Below, in pieces: positions 25,806 through 34,831 of a DNA stretch of 50,630 nt. This DNA comes from an uncultured Sutterella sp. (lineage in GTDB: Bacteria > Pseudomonadota > Gammaproteobacteria > Burkholderiales > Burkholderiaceae_F), in the NCBI GenBank assembly GCA_934249275.1, contig CAKQKT010000002.1, positions 1 through 50,630 on the forward strand, in the 5' to 3' direction. Under the pieces are notes generated by a model. It saw only the letters and a program-made list of their open reading frames with translations, did no database searches and was not told the origin of the DNA. A program made the position numbers and the translations under genes. Numbering within the stretch: the stretch's first letter is position 1; each line of letters starts with the position of its first letter.

Positions 25806-28508
25806 TTATAGGTGATCCGAGAAGGTGGAGACGTGCTTCACCCAGGGGTCCGTATCGCGGCTGTCGCTTGAGGATGGAGTGTAGCCCATTGCCGTCATCA
25901 TGCTCTGCATGGCCTCGTTGCCTTTGAGAACGTGGCCGATAAAGTGGGTGACGCCGCGTCGGGCAGCCGAGCTTTCAATATGAGCCATTAGAACGCGCGC
26001 CAGTCCCCGTCGATGCCAGGCGTCTTCGACGACGATTCCGAACTCGGCCTCACCAGGCTTGCCTGTCAAACGCCAGCGGGCGACGGCATGGATTTCACCA
26101 TCATGACCAAGTGCCCAAGCTCCCTCGCGGGCGTAGTCGAGCGAGGCAAGTTCACAGATGCGTTCGTCGGAAAGGTGTACGGATGTATGAAAGCGCAGGT
26201 AGAAGGTTTTGTCCGACAATCGTTGGAGAAAACGCTTGAGTGGATGAAAGTCGCCGGGGACGAGCGTGCGAAGTACGAGTTCTTCGCCGCTTCCCAGTGT
26301 CACAATGCGACCTTCTTCCCAGGGAGGGGCGCACACTGTGAGGTGCGGATAGTCGAGTTCGGGTTCAATAGATGCTTCATTCAAATGTACGTATGCGTCA
26401 ATGATGGCAGCGCCGCCGTCAGTCCAGACGAGTGGATTGATTGTGAGGTCGCGAATGGCGGGAATACGTGCGGCAAGCACGGATAGCCTGCAGAGCATCT
26501 GAGCAATAAGCGTGCGGTCTGCAGGTGCCAGACCTCGGTAGGTTCCAAGAGCGCGTGCAATCCTGGTGCCTTCCACAAGGCGGTTGGCTTCATTTAGGGT
26601 GAGCGGCGCGAGAGCGGCTTTTTTGTCCTGATAAAGCTCGGAACCGATGCTTCCGGCACCGAATTCAACCACAGGACCGAGCACGTTGTCATAGGCGATG
26701 GCGAGATGAAGCTCTCGCACCGATGAATGTGGCACCATCTTCTGAACCACAGCTCCTTCCATTGGGGTCATGGGCGAGCGTTGAGCAAGATTCTTTTCGA
26801 TGTCCTTCCATGCTTCCACAAGCCTTTCGCGATCATTGATATCCAGAATTACGCCGCCAATGTCAGATTTGTGCTTGAGTCCTGGAGTGGTGACTTTGAG
26901 GGCAACTGGCCAGCCGAGCTCATCGGAGGCGGCGCATGCTTCCTCGAGAGTGCGAACTTCGCGAAATGGTACGGTTGGAATGTCAAAACATGCAAGAAAG
27001 CGGCCGGTCTCGCTCGGTGAAAGGTAATGACGGCCTTCCAGACGTGCGCCGCTAACAATGGAGCGTGCCTCGGCAAGTTTGGCGGCATTGAGTTCGACCG
27101 ACCATTCTGGAGGAATGCTCAATCGTTCGCAGCGCCGGCGAGCTTCGGCAGCTAGATATCCGAAGGCCAGCGCCGCAGCAACGGGCGACTGAATGGCGGA
27201 GATTGGTGCGTTGGGGACGGAGCGCAACTGTTTTCGGACGCTCAATGTGATTCGGTCGCTTACCCAAGCCGTTATGACGGGTTTGAAAGAACCTGCGGCT
27301 GTCTTGGCAAGAAGTTTGAGGGTCGGGTCAATCGTTGTTACGGGACTGGGGGCGACGACGACGAGTGCGCCGTCAATCATTGGATCCTGAAGTACGATCT
27401 GGAGTGTTTTTCTGTAACGTTCGGGCGCAGCCGTAGCGCCCACGTTGACAGGGTTCACGGCAATTTGTTGCGAGGGAAACGCTGTTTTCAGGTCCTTGAT
27501 TGTAGCGTTGCTTAGCCCGTGAAGGTCAATGCCGCAGGCTTGAGCAGCTGAGGCGGTAAGTGATGCGAACCCCGAGCCGTTTGCAATGACGGCAATGCGG
27601 TTGCTTCGAGGAAGTCGGTTGGTGGCGAAGCCTGAGACGGCCGCTGTGAATTCTTCAAACGTGGGAACGAGTGTGGCTCCGGCGCGTTCGACGAGTGCGG
27701 CCAACGCAGCTTCACTTCCAGCGTCGGTGCCCATTTTGAAACAGGCAATCCGATCGGCTGCGTAACCTGATCCGCTGCCGGCTTTTAGGATGACAACGTG
27801 CTTTTGGGCGCATGCAGCCCTGAGGGACGAATAAAACTCGCGCGGTCTTCGGATGCCTTCGATGTGCAGTGCAATGACACGGGTATTTTTGTCGTTCGCG
27901 TAGTAATCAATGAGTTCGGGCATGTCAACGTCAATAGCGGCGCCCGTTGAGACTACGCCCGAAAAACCTAGTTCGGCTTCCTGTGCGTAATCAAGAAGCG
28001 CCGTTCCGATCATGCCGGATTGTGTGATGAGGGCGATATTGCCGGGACGCGGAAGGTTGGGCCAGTAGCTGGCGTTGACGCCGAGCCCAGGGTTCATGAG
28101 GCCGAGGGAGTCTGGGCCAATAAGTCGGATGCCATATTGGTCGGCCACTACCTGAAGTTTTTTAAGCCACGTAATGTCGCTCGCGTATGCGTTTTCGTCA
28201 GGGGTGATGAGTGCGTAGGCAACACCACGTTCGCCTGCATCGATAAGTGCCTTGAGAATGCGGTCGGCACGCAAGGAGATTACAACGAGATCGATGTCGC
28301 CGGGTACTTCACTGATGCTCGAGAAGCAGGGGCGTTCCCCGATGTATTTGTATTTGGGGTTAATCGCCCATGCATTCTTGAGCAGTTTCGAACGGGCAAC
28401 TGCGCGCCATACGAACGAGCCTCGGCTTGCGGTTTTGTCGCTGGCGCCTATGACAGCGATGTTTTCGGGGCAGAGGGCTCGCTTGAGCGTTGAGCGAATG
28501 GGATTCAA
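25806..28508 (-). CDS. PatZ/Pka-type protein lysine acetyltransferase (acyl-CoA synthetase-like plus GNAT)
   Basis: A 900-residue fusion matching E. coli PatZ/YfiQ in size and order. An N-terminal CoA-binding domain (about 10-140, IAVIGASD) is followed by succinyl-CoA-ligase-like domains (about 145-460), an ATP-grasp domain (about 490-710, ALKVTTPGLKHKSDIGGV) and a C-terminal GNAT domain (about 735-890, with HRRGLARVLMAHIE). The position of the phosphohistidine of true ADP-forming acetyl-CoA synthetases appears to hold lysine, consistent with a non-catalytic scaffold. PatZ enzymes acetylate and inhibit acetyl-CoA synthetase and other proteins. The start is TTG at 28508 with an excellent GGGAGG 5 nt before it. 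It is divergent from mtnA. Confidence 0.9.
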   Translation of the reverse strand: MNPIRSTLKRALCPENIAVIGASDKTASRGSFVWRAVARSKLLKNAWAINPKYKYIGERPCFSSISEVPGDIDLVVISLRADRILKALIDAGERGVAYALITPDENAYASDITWLKKLQVVADQYGIRLIGPDSLGLMNPGLGVNASYWPNLPRPGNIALITQSGMIGTALLDYAQEAELGFSGVVSTGAAIDVDMPELIDYYANDKNTRVIALHIEGIRRPREFYSSLRAACAQKHVVILKAGSGSGYAADRIACFKMGTDAGSEAALAALVERAGATLVPTFEEFTAAVSGFATNRLPRSNRIAVIANGSGFASLTASAAQACGIDLHGLSNATIKDLKTAFPSQQIAVNPVNVGATAAPERYRKTLQIVLQDPMIDGALVVVAPSPVTTIDPTLKLLAKTAAGSFKPVITAWVSDRITLSVRKQLRSVPNAPISAIQSPVAAALAFGYLAAEARRRCERLSIPPEWSVELNAAKLAEARSIVSGARLEGRHYLSPSETGRFLACFDIPTVPFREVRTLEEACAASDELGWPVALKVTTPGLKHKSDIGGVILDINDRERLVEAWKDIEKNLAQRSPMTPMEGAVVQKMVPHSSVRELHLAIAYDNVLGPVVEFGAGSIGSELYQDKKAALAPLTLNEANRLVEGTRIARALGTYRGLAPADRTLIAQMLCRLSVLAARIPAIRDLTINPLVWTDGGAAIIDAYVHLNEASIEPELDYPHLTVCAPPWEEGRIVTLGSGEELVLRTLVPGDFHPLKRFLQRLSDKTFYLRFHTSVHLSDERICELASLDYAREGAWALGHDGEIHAVARWRLTGKPGEAEFGIVVEDAWHRRGLARVLMAHIESSAARRGVTHFIGHVLKGNEAMQSMMTAMGYTPSSSDSRDTDPWVKHVSTFSDHL

Positions 28509-28667
28509 GGTGGCCTCCCGGCGATGGATGAACCTTATGCGTATGTGTTCAATTGTGCAACGAACCGGCTGGAGAAGGCAAAGACGGCGACTGATGTGAA
28601 ATTCGGTACACTAGGAATTGGGATGCGAGGCATTTCGCATCGCTTGTCCCGTAGCAAAGGTGAATAT

Positions 28668-29756
28668 ATGAAAGTTTACGGTGAACCTACAAGAAGCATC
28701 CGTTCCCTCGACAACGGTACGTCAATTGAGATCGTTGATCAGACGCTTTTGCCGTATCGCTTTGAAAAGCGTGTGCTCAGCGACTGGCGGGACTGCGTGG
28801 AGGCTATTCGCACCATGCGCGTACGCGGCGCTCCGCTTATCGGTATCACCGGTGCATGGGCGGTTGTTCTCGCCGTCAAGGAAAATCCCGAGAACGATGC
28901 CTTGCTCAAGGCTGCCGAGGTTATTGCTAATGCGCGCCCGACAGCTGTGAATCTTTCTTGGGCTGTTCGCCGCATGATGGGCACGCTCCTGCCGCGTACG
29001 CCGGCGCTTCGTTTTGAGGCTGCTGTCAAGATGGCGGAAATGATGACTCAGGAGGACGTGGAGATCTGTCGTGCCATCGGCGAAGCGGGCATGACACTCA
29101 TATCTGATCTCTATACGAAGCTTCGCCGTCCGGTGAATGTGCTTACACATTGCAATGCAGGCTGGCTTGCCACTGTTGATTACGGCACCGCACTTTCGCC
29201 GATCTATATGGCGTTTGAGCAGGGAACTCCTTTACATGTCTGGGTCGATGAGACCCGTCCGCGAAATCAGGGGCTTCTCACAGCTTGGGAGCTTGGTCAG
29301 CATGGGGTGCCATATACGCTTGTCGCTGATAATGCAGGCGGACAGCTGATGCAGCAGGGCGACGTCGACCTGGTAATCGTGGGAGCAGACCGAATCACAC
29401 GACGCGGCGATGTGGCAAACAAGATTGGCACCTATCTCAAGGCGCTTGCGGCATCTGACAATGAAGTGCCTTTCTATGTTGCGGCGCCGTCTTCAACCAT
29501 TGACTGGACCCTTAATGACGGCAAGCGCGAGATTCCTATCGAGAATCGTGCCGCCAGCGAACTTCTGGTTGTCAACGGGATTGGCAGCGACGGCACTGTT
29601 CGATCTGTTCAGATTGCTGCGTCTGATGTGGCTGTGACGAATCCGGCGTTCGACGTTACTCACAATCGCTTTGTGACGGGCATCATCACAGAACGCGGCA
29701 TTGTTAAACCGACGGATTTGGTGACGGTATTTGCCGACTTATTACCAAAGGGCTGA
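28668..29756 (+). CDS. mtnA: S-methyl-5-thioribose-1-phosphate isomerase
   Basis: MtnA converts methylthioribose 1-phosphate to methylthioribulose 1-phosphate in salvage of methylthioadenosine. The 362-residue protein has the MtnA hallmark MRVRGAPLIGITGAW, the catalytic cysteine at residue 162 in LTHCNAGWLAT, and the catalytic aspartate at about residue 241 in VGADRITRRGDVANKIGTY. The start at 28668 has AAGGTGA upstream. The aldolase gene follows after 4 bp. No mtnB, mtnC, mtnD, mtnK or mtnP is nearby. Confidence 0.95.
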   Translation: MKVYGEPTRSIRSLDNGTSIEIVDQTLLPYRFEKRVLSDWRDCVEAIRTMRVRGAPLIGITGAWAVVLAVKENPENDALLKAAEVIANARPTAVNLSWAVRRMMGTLLPRTPALRFEAAVKMAEMMTQEDVEICRAIGEAGMTLISDLYTKLRRPVNVLTHCNAGWLATVDYGTALSPIYMAFEQGTPLHVWVDETRPRNQGLLTAWELGQHGVPYTLVADNAGGQLMQQGDVDLVIVGADRITRRGDVANKIGTYLKALAASDNEVPFYVAAPSSTIDWTLNDGKREIPIENRAASELLVVNGIGSDGTVRSVQIAASDVAVTNPAFDVTHNRFVTGIITERGIVKPTDLVTVFADLLPKG

Positions 29757-29760
29757 AGAT

Positions 29761-30459
29761 ATGATGCAGGATACGACAGCGCTTCGCGCCGAGTTGATTG
29801 AAACCGCCCGCGAAATGAACCGACGCGGGATCAATGTCAATAAATCTGGGAACGTCTCTGTGCGCGCCTGTTCGGCAAGCGGGGTTGAAGGCTTTTTGAT
29901 TACGCCGACCGGCGTGCCGTATGAGAATTTGACGCCCGATCATTTGGTTTGGATCCCGTTGGTGAACCCACCGTCCTTGCAGAGTGCGGCGGGTGCTTTT
30001 CGTCCATCGTCCGAGTGGGAAATGCATGCGCGCGCATACCTGCGCCGTACCGATTTTAATGCGGTTGTACACACGCATTCTTGTTTTGCAACTGCGCTGG
30101 CTTGTCAGGACATGCCGATTCCGCCGTTTCACTACATGGTGGCTGCTGCAGGAGGGCATTCGATCGATGTGGCACCCTATGCGACTTTCGGAACTCCGGA
30201 ACTTGCCCGTATTGCTGCCGAGGCGCTCGCTGTCAAGAATGCCTGTCTGCTGTCGCATCATGGAGTGTTGGCTGCCGGCAAGTCGCTCTTTGCCGCGCTG
30301 ACCCTTGCGGCTGAAGTTGAAAATCTTGCTCATCAATATGTAGTTGTCAATCAGCTTGGCAAGCCGAAGCTGATTCCGTATGAGGAGATGAATCAAGTGC
30401 TGAAGAGTTTCCGTACATATGGGCAGCAACGAGTTGAAGATGAAGAGGAGGCCAAGTGA
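29761..30459 (+). CDS. class II aldolase, L-fuculose-phosphate aldolase-like (probable Ald2 of the DHAP shunt)
   Basis: A 232-residue zinc aldolase very similar in pattern to E. coli FucA. It has NKSGNVSVR, ITPTGVPYENL, the acid/base glutamate in PSSEWEMH (residue 85), zinc histidines in VVHTHS (104 and 106), the HYMVAAAGG loop, and the third zinc histidine in LLSHHG. Directly following mtnA, it most likely cleaves methylthioribulose 1-phosphate to DHAP and methylthioacetaldehyde, as Ald2 does in the DHAP shunt. A fuculose-phosphate or MtnB-like dehydratase role cannot be excluded, although the match to FucA is closer than to MtnB. Its stop overlaps the next start. Confidence 0.88.
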   Translation: MMQDTTALRAELIETAREMNRRGINVNKSGNVSVRACSASGVEGFLITPTGVPYENLTPDHLVWIPLVNPPSLQSAAGAFRPSSEWEMHARAYLRRTDFNAVVHTHSCFATALACQDMPIPPFHYMVAAAGGHSIDVAPYATFGTPELARIAAEALAVKNACLLSHHGVLAAGKSLFAALTLAAEVENLAHQYVVVNQLGKPKLIPYEEMNQVLKSFRTYGQQRVEDEEEAK

Positions 30460-30716
30460 CGGCGAAGGTACCGGAAAAATGGCTCAGGGTTGACGGTTCT
30501 GTTGTTTCGTGCACCGAAAGTGTCAAGGTTCTCAATGAGAATTGGCACGAGGCTCGCAACATGCTTCAGGAAATGTTCGAGGATGCCGTGTTGCTTGGTT
30601 GTGGAAAGGAGGCTTTCAAGGAGGAATTTCACCGTCTGATCAATGATCTTGACTGCGACTACAAGGAGCTCCTTCAGCCTGTCGAGGCCAAGGGGGCTTT
30701 GACAGGGAAGAAGTAA
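30456..30716 (+). CDS. small conserved protein of unknown function
   Basis: An 86-residue soluble protein with no signal or membrane segment. It is mixed helical, has two cysteines (one in SCTES), and contains a FEDAVLLGCG segment. The start is GTG, overlapping the upstream stop, with GAGGAG 5 nt before it, so translation is coupled. I recall similar short proteins in other Burkholderiales, but no function. It is probably cotranscribed with the aldolase and the lipoprotein, whose ATG overlaps its stop (TAATG). Confidence 0.78.
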   Translation: MTAKVPEKWLRVDGSVVSCTESVKVLNENWHEARNMLQEMFEDAVLLGCGKEAFKEEFHRLINDLDCDYKELLQPVEAKGALTGKK

Positions 30717-31222
30717 TGAAAATCCGAATCTGGAGCTGTGCGCTTGCTTTTGCGGCGTGCGTTCTTCTGACGGCCTGCTCTCATCCGCAACTTATGGATC
30801 AGGGCATGACCGAAGTGCAGGTTGAAACCAGGCTTGGGGTGCCTCATGCGGTTGTTGATGTCGGCAACGGCATGCAGCGTTGGGTTTATTCCATGCAGCC
30901 TTTTGGCCAAGAAGTGTGGTGGCTTGAGTTTGACGCTGACGGAAGGCTTCTAAGGCGCGAGGAGGTACTTGATAGGGCGCATATGGCGATGATCAAGCCT
31001 GGTGAGAGCACGAAGAGGGATGTCTGGAACATATTCGGCAAGTGTGCACAGGAGTATGTTTTTGCACTGATTGATCAGACTGCCTGGATGTATCGCTTTC
31101 GTGACGACGGCATCTTTGACATGGCCTGCTGGGTGCAGTTTGACGTCAAGGACGTTGTGACAGAAGTGGGCTTTACCACCGATCCTTGGAAAGATAGGGA
31201 CGGTTCTTTCTGGTTGTTTTGA
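30716..31222 (+). CDS. SmpA/OmlA-like outer-membrane lipoprotein
   Basis: A 168-residue lipoprotein precursor with lipobox LTAC (acylated cysteine at about residue 21) and Ser at +2, so it should go to the outer membrane. The mature part has two segments resembling the BamE/SmpA-OmlA fold (MTEVQVETRLGVPHAVVDV and KPGESTKRDVWNIFG). Proteins of this fold often assist envelope assembly. The exact role is unknown; it is distinct in length from BamE itself. It forms an overlapping gene chain with the small protein upstream. Confidence 0.8.
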   Translation: MKIRIWSCALAFAACVLLTACSHPQLMDQGMTEVQVETRLGVPHAVVDVGNGMQRWVYSMQPFGQEVWWLEFDADGRLLRREEVLDRAHMAMIKPGESTKRDVWNIFGKCAQEYVFALIDQTAWMYRFRDDGIFDMACWVQFDVKDVVTEVGFTTDPWKDRDGSFWLF

Positions 31223-31245
31223 CATGTTTCAGTGAGAACAACGGC

Positions 31246-32286
31246 ATGCAAGAAACGCAGTTCGAGTTGAGAATCCGGCGTGTCCAGAAAGCGGCTGAGG
31301 GCCGTTGGTTCGATATTTTGCTTGGAGCGGGCATACCTCAGCCGATGCTTCAGCGTGTCAACAGGCCGTGTCCGCTTTGCGGGGGCAGGGATCGCTTCTC
31401 TTTTTTCAGGGATCGGCTCGATGGTCACTGGTATTGCCGGGGATGTGGCTACGGCGACGGTTTGTCGCTTTTGCAGAAGTGGAGGGGCGAGGGGTTTGTT
31501 GAAACGCTTGCTTATCTCGAGAGAGTTCTTGGTTTGCCGGAATTAAAGTCAAATGTTGGCGAGGCGTTCTCGAGAAACGCAGAAGTGGAGGATGCCAAGC
31601 GCTTGCAGAGACAGGCCAGACTCCAGACTATCTGGGAGGAGTCTGAAGAATTATCCGGTTTGCCGCCAAGCGATCCAGTGAAGCGTTACCTATCCTCTCG
31701 CGGCATCTATGGCAAGAGGGTGGCAGAACTTCGAAGTCATCCGTTGTTGGACTATTGGGAAGAGTTGGATGATGGGGAGATGTCGCATGAGCGTTGGCCT
31801 GCCATGATAGCTCGCGTTACCGATGAAAAGGGGGAAATGGTTACGCTGCACAGAACCTATCTGACCCCCGAAGGAGCCAAGGCGCCTGTAGATTGTGCTA
31901 AAAAGCTTTATTCTGGGAGTGCTCGCGGCGGACTTATCAGGCTTGGTGAGCCTAGGGACGTGCTTGGCATAGCGGAAGGCATTGAAACGGCTCTTTCGGC
32001 AGGGATGCTGTTCAAGATGCCCGTATGGAGTGCCGTAAGCGTTGGCGGATTCCAATATTTTACGAAGATGCCTGCCGGAGTGAAGAAAATCGTTGTTTTT
32101 GGAGATAACGACAGGAGTTTTGTTGGGCAGGCAGGTGCATACGCGCTTGCCGCAAGATTGCACAGAGATAATCCGGGGCTCGAAATACAGGTGGAGTTGC
32201 CGAAGGTGGAGGGCTTTGACTGGAATGATGTCTGGATGCGTCGCCGAGCAGGCAGTCGTCGTCCTGCAAAGTCAGGATCTAGTTGA
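31246..32286 (+). CDS. primase-like protein with CHC2-type zinc finger and TOPRIM domain
   Basis: A 346-residue protein with an N-terminal zinc finger (CPLCGGRDRFSFF, then WYCRGCGYGDGLSL) like that of phage P4/T7-type primase-helicases. A TOPRIM-like domain follows, with the glutamate motif GIAEGIETALSAG and the acidic motif VVFGDNDRS. The helicase half of such proteins is missing. Proteins of this kind are usually carried by plasmids, prophages and integrative elements. Here no mobile gene is adjacent, so it may be a domesticated or relict element gene. The start at 31246 was preferred over a TTG 27 nt upstream that overlaps the lipoprotein gene. A terminator follows. Confidence 0.82.
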   Translation: MQETQFELRIRRVQKAAEGRWFDILLGAGIPQPMLQRVNRPCPLCGGRDRFSFFRDRLDGHWYCRGCGYGDGLSLLQKWRGEGFVETLAYLERVLGLPELKSNVGEAFSRNAEVEDAKRLQRQARLQTIWEESEELSGLPPSDPVKRYLSSRGIYGKRVAELRSHPLLDYWEELDDGEMSHERWPAMIARVTDEKGEMVTLHRTYLTPEGAKAPVDCAKKLYSGSARGGLIRLGEPRDVLGIAEGIETALSAGMLFKMPVWSAVSVGGFQYFTKMPAGVKKIVVFGDNDRSFVGQAGAYALAARLHRDNPGLEIQVELPKVEGFDWNDVWMRRRAGSRRPAKSGSS

Positions 32287-32315
32287 CGTGCTTTTTCGCC
32301 GTCGTGAAAAAGGCA

Positions 32316-32353
32316 AGAAGGGTCGCTTTCGTAAGAGAGCGGCCCTTCTTTTT
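32316..32353 (+). terminator. intrinsic terminator of the primase-like gene
   Basis: The stem AGAAGGGTCGCT / AGCGGCCCTTCT (one G-T pair, 10-nt loop) is followed by TTTT and lies 30 bp past the stop. It is in the convergent gap with aspS and could also act weakly for aspS on the other strand. Confidence 0.85.
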
Positions 32354-32378
32354 AGAACTTAAAGATCAGATCAGTTGA

Positions 32379-34190
32379 TTACTGACCGGCGATTTCGAGT
32401 TCTTTCTTCTGCTCATTGCGCAGGCGAATGTGAAGCTCGCGCAGCTGCTTTTCATCGACCGGAGCCGGAGCGTGCGTCAGCAGGCACTGAGCGCGCTGGG
32501 TCTTCGGGAAGGCAATGACGTCGCGGATGGAGTCGGCTTCGCACATCATGGTAACGATGCGGTCGAGACCAAAGGCGAGGCCGCCGTGCGGAGGCGCGCC
32601 GAACTGGAGGGCGTCGAGCAGGAAGCCGAACTTCTGACGGGCTTCATCGTGACCAATCTTAAGGGCTTCGAAGACCTTGGACTGGACTTCTTCGCGATGA
32701 ATACGAATGGAGCCGCCGCCGATTTCCCAACCGTTGAGAACCATGTCATAGGCCTTGGCATAGGCATGTTCAGGATCGGAGATGAGGAGATCCTCATGAC
32801 CGTCGAGCGGGCAGGTGAACGGATGGTGGCAAGCAACCCAGCGCTGATCTTCTTCGGAGTATTCGAACATCGGGAATTCGACAACCCAAAGGGGCTGCCA
32901 ACCCGGGGTGAAGAGTCCATGAGCCTTGCCAAATTCGGAGTGACCGATCTTCAGGCGGAGAGCACCGAGGCTGTCCCAGACGATCTTGGCCTTGTCGGCG
33001 CCGAAGAACACGACGTCGCCGTTCTGGGCGCCGGTGCGTTCGAAGATCGTATTGAGTTCTTCGTCAGAGAGATTCTTGACGATCGGACTCTGGAGACCTT
33101 CGCGGCCCTTGGAGAGATCGTTGATCTTGATGTAGGCGAGACCCTTGGCACCATAGATCTTGACGAATTCGGTGTAAGTGTCGATTTCAGAGCGCGGCAT
33201 GGAGGCGGCGCCCGGAACGCGCAAGGCGACGACCTTGCCGTTGTGGAGGGACTTGACGCCGGAGAACACCTTGAAGTTGGAGTTTTCGACGACGTCGGTC
33301 ACTTCAACGAGCTTAAGGTGGACGCGGAGATCGGGCTTGTCGGAACCGTACTGAGCCATGGCGTCGTCCCAGCGCATGACCGGGAACGGATTCTTGAGAT
33401 CGACGTCGAGGACTTCCTTGAAGACCGTGCGGATGAGTTCTTCCATCATGGCGCGGATTTCATCCATGTTGAGGAAGGACGTTTCAATATCGACCTGCGT
33501 GAATTCGGGCTGGCGGTCTGCACGAAGGTCTTCGTCGCGGAAGCACTTGACGATCTGATAGTAACGATCGAAGCCAGCGACCATCAGGAGCTGCTTGAAG
33601 AGCTGCGGAGACTGCGGAAGAGCATAGAAACAGCCGTCCTGAACGCGGGACGGAACAAGGTAGTCGCGGGCGCCTTCCGGCGTGGAGCGCGTCAGCATCG
33701 GGGTTTCGATGTCGATGAAGCCGTGCTTGTCGAGGAACTTGCGGAAGGCCATGGCGGTGCGGTAACGCGTGCGGAGATTCTTCTGCATAACACCGCGACG
33801 GAGATCAAGCACACGGTACGTCAGACGCGTAGTTTCGGACAGGTTCTCGTCATCAAGGTGGAACGGAGGCGTAACCGAAGGATTGAGAATTTCGAGTTCA
33901 TGGCAGAGAACTTCGACGCCGCCGGAAACGAGCGTTTCGTTCTTCGTGCCGTCCGGACGAGCACGCACAACGCCGACAACCTTGAGGCAGAATTCGTTGC
34001 GGCACTTGTCGGCCGTGGCGAAGACTTCGGGGCGGTCCGGGTCGCAGACGACCTGAACAATGCCCTCGCGGTCACGAAGGTCAATGAAGATCACGCCGCC
34101 GTGGTCGCGACGACGATGAGCCCAGCCGAAAAGAGTCACGGTCTGACCGATGAAGGATTCATCAACCAGGCCAGAGTATACGGTTCGCAT
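32379..34190 (-). CDS. aspS: aspartyl-tRNA synthetase, probably non-discriminating
   Basis: AspRS charges tRNA-Asp. The 603-residue bacterial-type enzyme has an N-terminal OB fold for anticodon binding, class II motifs ([39 protein letters not shown]) and a GAD insertion. Motif 3 ([13 protein letters not shown]) lies near the C-terminus. His30 (RRRDHGG) and Gly81 (RARPDGTKN) match the residues linked to non-discriminating AspRS, which also makes Asp-tRNA-Asn for amidation by GatCAB; E. coli has Leu at the first position. GGAG lies 7 nt before the ATG. fmdB is upstream after a long gap. Confidence 0.97.
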   Translation of the reverse strand: MRTVYSGLVDESFIGQTVTLFGWAHRRRDHGGVIFIDLRDREGIVQVVCDPDRPEVFATADKCRNEFCLKVVGVVRARPDGTKNETLVSGGVEVLCHELEILNPSVTPPFHLDDENLSETTRLTYRVLDLRRGVMQKNLRTRYRTAMAFRKFLDKHGFIDIETPMLTRSTPEGARDYLVPSRVQDGCFYALPQSPQLFKQLLMVAGFDRYYQIVKCFRDEDLRADRQPEFTQVDIETSFLNMDEIRAMMEELIRTVFKEVLDVDLKNPFPVMRWDDAMAQYGSDKPDLRVHLKLVEVTDVVENSNFKVFSGVKSLHNGKVVALRVPGAASMPRSEIDTYTEFVKIYGAKGLAYIKINDLSKGREGLQSPIVKNLSDEELNTIFERTGAQNGDVVFFGADKAKIVWDSLGALRLKIGHSEFGKAHGLFTPGWQPLWVVEFPMFEYSEEDQRWVACHHPFTCPLDGHEDLLISDPEHAYAKAYDMVLNGWEIGGGSIRIHREEVQSKVFEALKIGHDEARQKFGFLLDALQFGAPPHGGLAFGLDRIVTMMCEADSIRDVIAFPKTQRAQCLLTHAPAPVDEKQLRELHIRLRNEQKKELEIAGQ

Positions 34191-34522
34191 ATAAGCTCCG
34201 AGAAAAAGACCAACGCGCGATACGAGTGCTGTTGGTCACACGATTACAACGACAATGCTATGGCTTTGCAGAGCCGCAATGGTGCATGCGGCGGCGCAAT
34301 GGGAGCGCCGCTGCGGAATCAGTTCGCGCCGCCTTCAAAAAGGCAAGAGCGCACAACAGGTAAGTTTACTGCCAACCAATGTTGAAAAACGAAAAAGCAT
34401 GGCAGTTTGGGGTATTTTATCTAGATTTGCTCACACGAAAATGCATAAAGGCCGTTGCCTCGGACTGACAGTCCAGGACATCCGGCCTTTTTTCGCATTG
34501 GCAAGCGGAGATGCCGTTCTGC
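34191..34522. other. 332-bp non-coding gap between fmdB and aspS, with hairpins
   Basis: No convincing gene on either strand. It should hold the aspS promoter and leader. A GC-rich hairpin (GCGGCGC / GCGCCGC, 34291-34311) would fold in the aspS leader. A stem AAAGGCCG / CGGCCTTT (34447-34490) encloses an inner perfect hairpin GGACTG-A-CAGTCC. It is followed on the plus strand by TTTTTT and on the minus strand by TATGCATTTT. It may terminate fmdB, or end an unseen plus-strand small RNA. In many Betaproteobacteria a DUF502 gene sits here. Confidence 0.6.
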
Positions 34523-34753
34523 TTACTTCGAAGTGTCGGACTTGCGATGGGAAGCCGGAAGGGCCTTGTGTCCGCCGTTGAAGTCTGTGGCGGCCCAGCC
34601 AGTGCCCCTGAGTTCAAAGCCAGGAGCGGAGAGTTCCTTCACCAATGCATCCTTGCCGCACTGGGGGCACTTCGTCAGAGGCTTGTCGCTCATCTTCTGA
34701 AGAAAGTCCTTTTCAAAGCCGCAGTTAGTGCATCGATAAGCGTAGATAGGCAT
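34523..34753 (-). CDS. FmdB-family zinc-ribbon protein
   Basis: A 76-residue protein starting MPIYAYRCTNCG, with two CXXC pairs (Cys8/Cys11 and Cys29/Cys32) forming a zinc ribbon, then a polar tail. It belongs to the FmdB family of small putative regulators. The gene's position upstream of aspS is conserved in Betaproteobacteria. The molecular function is unknown. No strong ribosome-binding site is visible. Confidence 0.9.
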   Translation of the reverse strand: MPIYAYRCTNCGFEKDFLQKMSDKPLTKCPQCGKDALVKELSAPGFELRGTGWAATDFNGGHKALPASHRKSDTSK

Positions 34754-34831
34754 GGTATGAAAGTTTGGAAAGTAAACGTAGAGGGAACAGATTATAAGGA
34801 AGGAAAGGCGGTTAGGCTTAAAAAATCAGGG

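Noticed and set aside
25806..28508. ADP-forming acetyl-CoA synthetase
   Set aside because: The C-terminal GNAT domain and apparent loss of the phosphohistidine fit a PatZ-type acetyltransferase better.
29761..30459. Methylthioribulose-1-phosphate dehydratase (mtnB)
   Set aside because: The residue pattern follows FucA (SSEWEMH, HTHS, HYMVAAAGG) more closely than MtnB, and mtnC/mtnD are absent nearby.
32430..34385. 651-codon plus-strand frame opposite aspS
   Set aside because: Antisense shadow; the aspS motifs are complete on the other strand.
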